Origin: Saururus chinensis
Taxonomy: Eukaryota > Streptophyta > Magnoliopsida > Piperales > Saururaceae
Direction: 5' to 3'
Assembly: GCA_035235625.1 (NCBI GenBank)
Contig: CP141140.1
Location: 16,884,685 to 16,948,684 of the forward strand
Length of the DNA: 64,000 nt
Below, in pieces: positions 1 through 10,600 of this stretch (position 1 is its first letter; every line of letters starts with the position of its first letter). The notes under the pieces were generated by a model that worked only from the letters and a program-made list of their open reading frames with translations, ran no database searches and had not been told where the DNA came from. The position numbers and the translations under genes are program-made.

Positions 1-1566
1 CATGTGTCAGCCTCACATCTATCCAGTTCTTCAATAAATAGCATCCTCTACATCTAGAGAAAAGGGAGGGAATTCTCTCCCACATTTTCTCATTTCTCTC
101 TCATGTTTAGAAACTTCTGTTCTTCGTTTCTCACTCATTTTAAGTTTGATTCAAGTCGTTCTTGAGGCGTTCCTAGCTAATTCGAGGGTGATCTACGCAA
201 TGAAGTAGGGAAGGATTTGTCCTCCATCACGGGCTGCATCATGGGTTGTTGCCTGAAGTAGGGAAGGATTTGTCCTTCACCGAAGGGCCACATAGTGTGG
301 GGAACGTCCCAGGGAAAGGGACGTTCTGTTCGTCGCTTACGAGTGCAAAAAATGAGAAGTCTCCGAGAAAGGGGATGATTGGTCAGTCATCTTTTGGCAC
401 AAGGCAAGGAATGTGCGGAGGCTAGAGGAGGCTCTGTTCGTTGTCTCTGAATCCGATGGGGAGGACACCCAGAAACGAGTACCCCGAATACCGCTACCTC
501 GTGAGACATTAGGCAAGTAAGCGTTTCTGACCTCCTATTTTAATTATAGAATGCATGTGCTAGATAGGGTATACCCTATACCATGATATGCTATGATCCT
601 TTATATTATGATATGCTATGATCTTTTACATTATGATATGCTATGCTTATATGCCATGAAGTGTGTCGTCTCGCTCTGGGTTAGAGAGAGACAGGTTGTG
701 CGTGTGTTTATATTATGATATGTTATGATCCTTTACCTTATGATATGCTATGCTTATATGCCATGATGTGTGCTGTCTCACTCTGGGTTAGAGGGAGACG
801 TGTTGTGTGTGTGTTCGGTCTCGGCTAAGTGATCCGTCTCGCTGTAGGTTAGAGAGAGACATGTTGTGTGTGTGTTTATATTATGATATGCTATGCTTAT
901 ATGTCATGATGTGTGTTGTCTCGCTCTGGGTTAGAGAGAGACGTGTTGTGTGTGTGTTCGGTCTCGGCTTAGTGATACAGCGAGACTTATGATTGTGTTC
1001 TGTCTCACTCTATGATAGAGCAAGACGTGTGATGCGTGCAGTCTCGGCTAAGTAATATAGCGAGATGTGTGATGCATGTGGTCTCGGCTCAGTGATGGAG
1101 CAAGACAGGTGAATGTGATGGATTTGCTCTGGGATAGAGTGAGGCATGTTGTGGTGGTTGTGTGGTGCTCGTCTCTATGATAGAGCGAGATATGTGTTGC
1201 CGGTGTTTTATGAGTTTTCATATAACCCCGATTAAATATTCGGGTATAAGTATGTGTTTTCATATGGTTTGATGTATGTAGTAGCCAGTAGGTAGAACTA
1301 CGTACAGATCCGATCGTATCAGAGTAACATCGAGGATGTTATCCGATACGTACTAGGCAACCAACGGCAAGGCAACGTTGGCCCGGTCCGAATTAGTTAT
1401 ATAATTAGGTTTGTTCTGGCCTACGCGTAATGGAGCACTAAAGTTTTGAAGCACGTAGAGGAACAAGAAGACTCTCGCACTCAGAGTGCGCCGCTCCCAA
1501 TTCTGGGTTTGGTTTTTGTCATTTTTGGACCCCCGACCTGGGTCGGTTTCCGGGTTCAGGCGACAC
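1..1566 (+). mobile_element. 3' part of a long LTR, probably Gypsy-type
   Basis: Non-coding sequence whose last 300 bases are related to two other places in the window: a block at 1265-1420 (TAGAACTACGTACAGATCCG and what follows) matches 37540-37680 inside the solo LTR 34473-38084, and 17520-17660. The segment ends in CGGGTTCAGGCGACACA, resembling the CCGGGTCGTGACA end of the intact LTR, so I place the LTR end at 1566. A TATA-like ATAAATAG lies at 35-42. The left end is outside the window, so whether this is a solo LTR or part of a full element cannot be told. Short open frames here (for example 807-992) are not genes. Confidence 0.6.
590..1190 (+). repeat. Degenerate tandem repeats inside the LTR
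   Basis: Imperfect units of roughly 110-170 bases recur, each with ATGATATGCTATG, then CTCGCTCTGGGTTAGAGAGAGAC, then a GTGTGTGTGTT run and GGTCTCGGCTNAGTGAT. At least four copies are visible (about 600-700, 706-840, 874-985, 1000-1150), and later copies shorten. This looks like a minisatellite that expanded within the LTR. Confidence 0.7.
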
Positions 1567-2776
1567 AAATTGTTATTCTTCTCACATTTTAGATTCTTTT
1601 GAAACAGGCAATAGATAGATGTTTTGGAGCTGAACTCATATAATAGGAAATCATTATTAAAAAATAAGTAGTTTTATTATGTATATATGCCTAATAAATA
1701 TATCTATTTATATTTCATGTTTAATCATTGCAATATATTTGCAACAACTATAAATAATTGTAGTAATAATGTTAGTTTTTTACCTTAGTAATATCTAATT
1801 AAGTGAATAAAATATATATATATTAGCCTTTTTTAGCACATTTAAAAAAATGTAATGGATAATGGTTATCCAATTAACTAGCTGATTATTAATAGAATGA
1901 ATGGTTATGGAAGTACCTATATTGTTTACTTAATAGAATATTTATGGATAAAGATTTAAAAAATTGTTATGGTATTGGAATGGGTTACACTGTAACCATA
2001 TCATTCCATTGACAACCCTAATTACTCATGGACATATGGGATAGTTCTAACACCATAGCAGGGGGAGAATTTTTCATGCTCCCTACTCACCATGAGCCCA
2101 ATGTAATGAATGATTAGAGATTGTTCAAAGAAACACTAATTGATGATGTATATCACTACATGCGGTCTCATTCTTGCTTGCAATACACTTTTAAAGTCAG
2201 TTGGCTCTTAGAGGGCAATTGTTATTCTTCTCACATTTTAGATTCTTTTGAAATAGGCAGTAAATAAATGTTTTGGAGCTAGACTCATATAATAGGAAAT
2301 CATTATTAGAAAATAAGTAGTTTTATTATGTATATATGCCTAGTAAATACATCTATTTATATTTCATGTTTAATCATTACAATTTATTTGCACCAACTAT
2401 AAATAACACTAGTAATGATGTTAATTTTTTACCTTAGTAATATCTAATTAAGTGAATAAAAAATATATATTTTAGCCTTTTTTAGCACATTTAAAAAAAT
2501 GTAATGAATAATAATTATTTGATTAACTGATCGATTATTAGTAGAACGAATGGTTATAAAAGTGCCTATACTGTTTACTTAATGGAATGTTTATGAATAA
2601 AGATTTAAGAAATTATTATGGTAATGGAATATGTTATATTGTAACTGTATCATTCCATTGACAGCCCTAATTACATGTGGACATATGAGATAGTTCCAAC
2701 ACCATAGCAGGGAAAGAATTTTTCATGCTCCCTACTCATTATGAGCCCAATGTTATGAATGATTCGAGACCGTTCA
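1567..2776. repeat. Direct tandem duplication, period 649 bp
   Basis: 1567-2127 and 2216-2776 are near copies at a constant offset of 649 bases: TGTTATTCTTCTCAC at 1571 and 2220, ACCATAGCAGG at 2052 and 2701, ATGAGCCCAATGT near 2092 and 2741. The block is AT-rich and non-coding. The LTR to its left ends exactly where the first copy begins (AATTG), consistent with an LTR insertion at the edge of a pre-existing duplicate. The sequence between copies (2128-2215) has no partner. Confidence 0.8.
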
Positions 2777-2879
2777 TTTTTAAGATAGATAGTGCACACA
2801 CTAATGCACAATTGATGCTAATATGCACTACCCTGTGCATTATTGATCTCATAGATATCAACCCTTCTACTAGGCTCAT

Positions 2880-3400
2880 GGTGAGTGAGGAGCCTTAAAA
2901 TTTCTTTCCCATAATAGGATGGGTAAAAAAAGTAGCCAAAAGTGTCATTGTCCAAGGAAACAGAAGCTATGAGCATCTACAAATTTTTTGTCATCTTGAG
3001 TGAATTGGTTTAGAGGAGCCTTTCATCTTTGAAAAATACCAATTTCGTGTGCGTGTTGCTGCCACCTGTTTATAAGTACAGGCTACAAAATGAACTTATT
3101 CTTACAAGATTTTTCGCTTTCTGATTGCAGGTTTTACAAGTCAGGGAAATATAGGAGTTAGATACTGCAAAGCTAAGGCTACTTCCCTAACAGTGTCGAT
3201 GGAAAGGATCGAACTCGACTTCTCAGGGCTTGGCCACCCGCTGGAAATACATGGTAACATTAACACATTAACGTCAAAGCTGGGTTACAAAACTGCTCTC
3301 GATCAAAGACAGGAGACACACCAGTTGACGTACGTTTCACACACAAATAGGTGTCAATGGCTAAGTTGTTTTACTGGCGATGTTTTAAGTTAATTAATTG
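2880..3400 (+). other. Unassigned stretch with a possible exon
   Basis: A short open frame at 3193-3393 begins MSMERIELDFSGLGHPLEI and is preceded by a CTGATTGCAG splice-acceptor-like sequence at about 3121-3130. Base composition is more balanced than the flanks. I do not recognise the protein and see no continuing exon with convincing junctions. It may be a fragment of a degraded gene or chance. Confidence 0.2.
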
Positions 3401-3423
3401 TTTTACAATTTTTATGGCGGTGT

Positions 3424-3826
3424 GTGTTTGGGAACACATTTAGAAATAGTATAGCATTATTAAATTATGTGATTTTATAAACCCATGAACTTGTGATTTG
3501 TGTTTGGCAATGGAGATTTAGGCCACATAATTTTTAAATAGGTGTGATTTAGTATAAATTCCCTATTTGGTAACATATTTTAGGGATTCAAATCCTACCC
3601 TAAATTTTGTGATTTATTTTATAACTAGAAAGGAGGTAAACATAATCATAGAGTCAATTATGTTTTTTGTAAATCCCACCTAACTAAGATTCGAATATAA
3701 ACCTCACTCTTAAAATCACATAATTCCCAAACACTCAATTCTCAAATTCAAATCTCACTTATCCCGTAAATTACAATGATAATTTAATAATCATGCATCT
3801 AAATTTAAATTAAGGTTGGCAAACAC
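3424..3826. mobile_element. Non-autonomous inverted-repeat transposon (MITE), Harbinger-like
   Basis: The ends are inverted: GTGTTTGGGAACA at 3424 and its counterpart, GTGTTTGCCAACC read on the minus strand from 3826. Similarity continues inward to GCATTATTAAATTAT (left) and ATGATTATTAAATTAT (right). It is about 400 bp, AT-rich and without coding potential. The arms are diverged, so this is an old copy. I could not fix a target duplication. Confidence 0.5.
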
Positions 3827-6019
3827 AATTATCTACTTGGGAAAAATATGATTTCAGACGTATCATTTTAAAAGAACTTTTTGTGTTACATGTACTATAG
3901 CACCTATTACAATAACCATGACAACCATATTAATTTTTTATATGATGTATGTTCCTTCTTTTACTATGTATGCTCCTTCTTTTACTATGTTGTTACCCTC
4001 TATTAAATGACCTAGTGCTCACCATTGCTGAAGTAAATGACACACGTAACAATAATATCTTTTTGTGCTTTGAGTAAAAGTGATTTGGGGATAATTATAG
4101 GTAGAAGAAAAGAAAGAAAAGGGATAAAGGAGATAAGAGGGTGATAGTGGAGATTAGATATACAGAGTTAGGGAGATGAGAGTGAGGAGAAGAGGGTGAA
4201 GAGAAAATATGACCCGAGTAAACCTAAGGAAGTTGAGATTGATAAAGAACACGTTACGAGATGTGATTTACAAATTACATATCTTCTATTATAAATGAAA
4301 TTACATAATTTGGGACGGAATTTGGGTCGAAACCAAAACTCATCTAAAATAGATCTATGTTGCCAAATGCACAAGCAATGCTTCTCCAACATTCTATTGC
4401 GCCATGATGGCGAAGAAAATTGCGTTGAAGGGGAGACGATACTAATTTCATTTGAGGCAGAAAGGCAAGTCTGTTTTGTGCAGATGCTGATGGAAAATGC
4501 CAAAGCGCTTGAAAAGTGGAAATTTACACCTCTCCCAAGGCCTCATCGAAGGCAGAGATATTTTTCTGCGACTACAAAGGCATGCTGGATATGGCAAGCT
4601 GCCCATTATCTGTTTGTTCGCTGATTTGTGTTTTTTTTTTCTCTTTTTGCATTGTTTACAACGTGGTGAATAGATATGGGATGGTGGATTTTGTATTAAT
4701 GACAGTAAATTTTTCCACATATCAAATGCTTGAAAGTAAAATAAACTTAATTGCTGATGGATTTTGGGAGTGATAGTTGTTTTTTCATGCATCCTACTGA
4801 AGTGCATAGATATAAAGTGTTTTTCACTTCTTTTTTTTTTGTGGCTTGATGAGGTTTTTCATATTTTCTCATATTTACCCGACTGCCCAACCCAAAGTTC
4901 GTGGGTAGATAAATAGTGGGTACCCATTTACCTGACCCATCCTAAAATTCGTAGGTAGATAATTTATAAATAATTTAAAAATAAAACATGTGGGTAATTT
5001 TTCTTGCCTATTTATGTAAAGTATAGGTATCCCCTCCTCCATACTTCAACCAACCAGTTATTCTATTTTTATTAACCTAACCTAATTGGTAATGACTATC
5101 TCTATACTAAAGTTGTAAATTTTATTTAAAATAAATTAAAATTTTTTAATAATAAATCTCAGACTTGGATGATAATGGGTAACAGGTAGAGTACATGTAA
5201 TAATAAAGGCAATAGGTAGTCGGTAAAGCAAGGTTTGGGTAAATTTTTAGGATGCGGGTAAAACCTTACTCGTGACAGCGCTAAGGAAAAGCATCCATGT
5301 GGGCCATGTGAATATTTTCTGTGTCCCCCATAGTTCATGGGTGCCTGTGATAAATGAGTCTCAATCTTTCTTTATTTGAAGTAACTCAGGACACAACCTC
5401 AAGGATGTGCACCTTCCTCGCGAAGGCATCTGTGCTAATCAACATGTTGGTGGCATTAACGTCTGTGGCCAATTTTGCCCAAACATTATAAAAAGAACTA
5501 AATCAATGCGACGATGACTTTCCAATCACTGGCTATCATACACTTGGAAAGGGACAATAATAAGCCAGTTTATAATTCAATGCGATTTTTCCAAACAGTA
5601 ACATTAGCATAAAGAGTGCTACATCATGAGGAAGACTTTCCACTCACTGGCCATAATTCCCACGGTAAAATAACCCATATATTATAAATAATTTTATATC
5701 TCAATGTCATTCTTCCAAACATTTAGCCATCATATCGGCTAACACTAAAAATCGAGCATCAGTTTTTCGACAAAGAAAACAACTTTCAGTTTGATTTTGC
5801 TCTACATCTGAATTCCACATGGTCCTGATCAAAATAAAACATCGTGCACCCGCAGCTTCTAGTGATAGGTAAATGTGATTACTGATCACTCACCCTATTT
5901 GTGTTCTGACGCCATCAATCATTCATTCAGCAAGCGTACTAGGCGGGCAACGAATACAAATGGCAGCTCACCCACAACCAAGCCACGAATATAAAAATTG
6001 CGCCTCTAGCCACATTCAC
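3827..6019. other. Intergenic DNA, mostly featureless
   Basis: AT-rich sequence without a recognisable gene. An open frame at 4295-4624 (plus strand) includes VEGETILISFEAERQVCFVQ and then a basic tail. It could be an exon relic and may pair with the possible exon near 3193, but I recognise no family. 4860-5280 has repeated GGGTAGATAA / GGGTAAAT words typical of decayed repeat DNA. 5700-6019 is probably the 3' flank of the helicase gene. Confidence 0.3.
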
Positions 6020-9000
6020 TCACCAAAGAGCATCAAATATCTGCTTGAAATCATGTTCGCTACTTTCAGAATTAATGGGCTTTCTCTTCCTCCTCAAAGC
6101 CTTGTCATCATCAACAGTTGTGTCTGAGATAAAAGACCGATTCTGAAGACCATATTCTGAAAACCCAACCCTTGAATTCCTCCCAACTGTGTTTATACCG
6201 GACTTAAATCCACTATTACTAAAGTAACTTCCAGATTCACGTTCATAGTCGTGAAATGGTATTCTTCCTGTCAGAGTTTTCTTTCCTTTTAGTTTTAGAC
6301 TATTATGAGAACTTCCCCTAGCTTCTTTGGCATTTCCATATTTTCCTGTACGAGGCGGCCAATAATTCCTAGCAGCAAAGTGGTCTACATTATCCATTTC
6401 TGTGTCACTTCCCTCAGCATTCATAGTTCTAAATTTGCTCCCAACTCCACCTGTGATTCTCGGAAGCTGATATAATGGAATATACATTAGTGGTCTATGG
6501 TAAGAGCATTTTCAAGCTCACAAGAAATGACAATTTCAAGAAGGGCTAGCATAGTTCCATTAACAATTTCTTTATAGAAGTTCACTTCAATTATAGTTCA
6601 AAGCTTTCAAAAGCATATAAATATGAGAAAATTTACCTCTTCGAACTTACAGCCAAGATCCCGCTCAATAGATCTAACAGTGCGGCGTTGGCTTTCAGTG
6701 AACATAAGAACTGCAGTTCCCTTTTTTCCAGCACGTCCAGTTCGGCCTGATCTATGAACAAAAATCTCTGATGAATTTGGCATCTCAAAATGAACAACCT
6801 GAATTGATGAAACAAATATATAAGGTTTAGTAAAAAGTAAAAAAAAATCAAGTTCATTGGATTTGAAGTAAAAAAGATGCATAGGTACCAAATCAACATT
6901 TGGAATATCAAGTCCACGAGCAGCCACATCAGTAGCAACCAACACATTAAACCGTCCATCGCGAAAAGCAGTAAGTGTACGGTCCCTTTGTGGCTGCTGC
7001 ATGTTCCCATGTAAAGCTCTGCTTCCAAGAATGGTGCCCATGCTTCTCGAAAGAACTTCTGCATCTTTTTTCGTTTTTGTGAAAACTATGCTCTTCCCAC
7101 TTTGCCCATATTTCTAAACAAAACCAAAACATTATACGAAGCCATTAATATGTATAGAAGAAATTTTTATGCTTCTGAGCATATTATGAAGGTTTAACAT
7201 ACAAAGGTAAGTAGAGCAAAAAATTGTAAATACATATTCTTACAGAAATCAGTGTCTGAAGTATAGTCTGTTTCCCAGAGGCAGTTGAAGGAACTGAATA
7301 AAGGGATATACTATCAGCTAACTTTTGATCCGAATCTCCCACCTATTAAAAATGTCACTCTACTGTCAAACTATATATTCAATTTACAATTGATGTGTAT
7401 AACCAATAGCAGAGGTATGAACTTACGAGATCAATCACCAAAGGATCCTTTAAGTATCTTCTGGAGAGATCACTAACCCATGATGGCATTGTTGCAGAAA
7501 ATAACATGCACTGCTTCTTTGCAGGAAGATAACGCAAAATGCATTCCACATCCTCCTGGAAACCAATTGCTAGCATCTGGTCAGCTTCATCGAGAACCAG
7601 AAATTTGACTTGAGACAGATCTAAGGAGCCCCTCTCAACCAGATCAATAATTCTTCCAGGGGTCCCAACAGCTATGTCTATACCCAAACCCAGGGCACGA
7701 GATTGGTTTGAAATTGGTACGCCACCATAAAGACAAGCACTGCTCAAATTTGGTGCAGATTCTTTAAACTCCTTCTGCACTTGTCGAGCCAACTCCCGAG
7801 TAGGTGCCAACACCAGAGCCGAAGGAACCTGTTTATGCCTACAACCCAGATGAAAACATTCAGTGACTTCATAGAACAAAAAACTAGCATCACAGTACAT
7901 CACACTAAAGTTACTCTCAGTTTCTAGGTATGAATTTAATGGAGCACTAGTAGCACCTTATCATGAATTCAGTGTATTGTAACAGCTATGCATGAGTAGA
8001 AGCTTGTAACTCTCACGCATGTGTCTAGAGAGAAGCAAGGAAAGAAAAATGAAGGCACTTCAATAATGTCCCCATTTGGTTACCTATAGGTTTGTGGAGG
8101 CATGCAACCTCCAAAACAGAGAAACACAATTGTGGCAAATGATATTCAATGAACAATTACATTAAGCATCCGGTAATATGAAACAACTGATGTATAACTT
8201 ATCCCATTAGTATATTTATCTATCCCATAGCCTGGTGAAAATACATTTACCAGTCATGACATTATTTAAGCGACTGTAAAGGCAAAATTTTTGAAGTACT
8301 CTACTATTGAGCGCCTGACCCTGGGATCTCCAGAACTATCAAAACTAAAGATATTTTTATCAGAAAATAGACACACATCAAGTTGCAGTTTATTAATATC
8401 TCTTTCAAACTAGATCAACATTCATAAAATAATACTTCCATTCATTATTCTTTACATCATCTGTTTTGCTTTAAGCATCTTCAACGAAAACCCTACAGTG
8501 CAAGGCCTGGCGAAGCATATAAACAAAAAACAAAACGATGTCCGAACTTGAAAGTTTATCTAGAAATGCATTCATGACTAAACGCCTCAACCATTCCAGA
8601 ACTCGTGGTTAGTGAGTTCCTACCACACCTAAGACTGCCGCTCGAAGCTGCATATGGAAAATTTAATTGAGAGAAAGAGGTTCAAAATTTTAAAAAAATG
8701 TAAGACAAACCTGTGAGGCCGTTGGTGACGAATAATTTTGTCTAGTATAGGGATACCGAAAGCGAGGGTCTTCCCGGACCCAGTAATAGCTCTCCCAATC
8801 ATGTCACGACCTTCCATGGCAGGCTCCAGCACTGCCCTCTGTGGCAACATGCGAAAAAGAGATAATCTTTACTCAAATTTACAAAATTCACCACACAAAA
8901 TCGTCATTTAGAAGTTAGACACTTCACAAACTACAACACAGTACAACATGAAGCTCATACTTGTCTTAAGAAGGAAAAACAATGAGACAATCCATCACAA

Positions 9001-9394
9001 ACTGCAATTTACAGAACATAAAAGTACAAAAAAGATAGACCAAAGAGGCTCATGATTCACTTCAGTTTACCTGAATGGGGAAGAGCTCTGTGATTCCCCT
9101 GCGAGAGAGAGCAGTGACAATCTCCTCCGAGATGCCGAGCTTGGAAATATCCAGCGAATGGGGCACATTTCCAGAAGAGAATGGGCCAGCGGCGAGGGCG
9201 AGCTCGGCCGCAGAAGCGGCGGAAGCAGAAACAGGAGAAGAGAGAGCGGCTTTAAGTAGGAAGCAACGGCGGCCATGACCGCGAGACATGGAGTAGGACA
9301 AGAAGGAGGAGGAGGAACTGAGGTCCGGATTTTTAGGAAGAGAAGCGGCGGGAGGGAGGAAGCGGAGGAGCGTCGCTGTCGCCGTCGCCGCCAT
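6020..9394 (-). CDS. RH53: DEAD-box ATP-dependent RNA helicase, mitochondrial RH9/RH53 type
   Basis: ATP-driven RNA unwinding enzyme of the plant RH9/RH53 (PMH) group, which works in mitochondrial group II intron splicing in Arabidopsis. Seven exons on the minus strand keep frame: 9071-9394, 8711-8838, 7427-7838, 7244-7342, 6889-7113, 6637-6798, 6020-6466, giving 598 aa. The N-terminus is rich in A, S and R and lacks acids for about 60 residues, as in an organelle targeting peptide. Visible motifs: Q-motif region [11 protein letters not shown]...LFPIQ (to residue 108), motif I AITGSGKT (125-132), PTREL (163-167), DEAD (234-237), SAT (265-267), ARGLD, and HRSGRTGR (from 411). The C-terminal exon is basic and serine/glycine-rich, without a GUCT domain, which argues against the plastid RH3 group. 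RH9 and RH53 cannot be separated from sequence alone. The second intron (7839-8710) is the longest. The gene looks intact. Confidence 0.93.
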
Positions 9395-10320
9395 CGCAAA
9401 ATGGAGGGAGATAGAAGCAGCACCACTGACGGCCGGAGGCAGTTCGGATAGATAATGAAAAGCCCGGAAGCGATTCGTCCAAGGTCGGGAGGGATATAAC
9501 GAATGTTCAACCCGGTGCTTTAAAAACCAAACCAGAGGCTGAACCGGAAATGGCCACCGCCCGGTTTCAGGGGTTTAGCTTCTCTGGGTCGACCCAACAT
9601 GAATGTGTTTTCATGTGGGCTCTCTTTGGTTATAAGTACTACTTTTTTGAGTTTTTTCGATATTATCTGACCAAAGAAGCCTAAATTTTATATTTCTTTC
9701 TTCTTAATATTAAATGTCATATTACTAAACCTAGTCCATAAAAGATCCATATAAATGAACAATACAGTGTTGTTTCGATGGAGAAGAATGATCGGCAGCA
9801 GAGTAGACAGTAAAAAAAGCACTTTTATCATTACGAAAATTGTTTCATGTGAAAAAGGATTCATTTTGATTGTTTTGATAATCCTTGAACCAACATAACG
9901 GAAACAATTTATATTTGCATCTATTACAAAGGGTAGGTAATAATGATATCTATGTAGGTAGAAAGGCACAATTGATGAACATTAATCCCTCATTGAGCTT
10001 TGACAAGCTATAGGTTCAAGTTAAAGAAAGATTTGTCGTTAATGGTAATATGACTTTGAAGTATTTAATTATATATTTGCAATCATCCATTCTATATGAA
10101 TTAAAAGACAATAAGACCTACAATGAGTATTTTTCATTTATAAGAAGGATAAAAAAAAGTATTATCATTGTATACAGAGATGAAAGAGCCTAACAGTGAC
10201 AAATCACCATCAGTAGAAAGAAATTGTCAATAGAGATAAATCACCAGTGGTATCAGCTTACCCTAACTTGAATGGAGGATTACAGATGGGAGTCAATGAT
10301 ATATAATTCACTTGTGAAAC
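9395..10320. other. Upstream region of the helicase gene, then AT-rich spacer
   Basis: Bases 9395-9560 hold the presumed 5' UTR and core promoter of the helicase gene on the minus strand. 9600-10320 is AT-rich, with no credible reading frame. I see no clear TATA box. Confidence 0.4.
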
Positions 10321-10595
10321 AATCACGTAACAATGTATTTTAGATTACACGATATTATATTTTATTGTGTACTCAAACACACGATATCTATAATATTGTG
10401 TTCAGCAAAAAGAATATCGTGTTTAGCAAAAAGACGATATTTATAATATCCCATAACTAATGATATGAAATACAAAAACAATATGTGATATATTCTTTTT
10501 AGCCTAGATACAATAACACGATTTCAGAGAATATAGTCCCATCAATAACACAATAAATTTTGTAAGCGTGTAACCGAATACTCAATGTTGAGTTA

Positions 10596-10600
10596 TATCA
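10596..10600. repeat. Left target-site duplication of solo LTR
   Basis: TATCA immediately before the LTR, identical to 14371-14375. Confidence 0.88.

Noticed and set aside
807..1568. Open frames on both strands
   Set aside because: They are translations of the tandem repeats and LTR end, with biased composition and no domain.
9075..9278. 67-aa plus-strand open frame
   Set aside because: Antisense of the first exon of the helicase gene.
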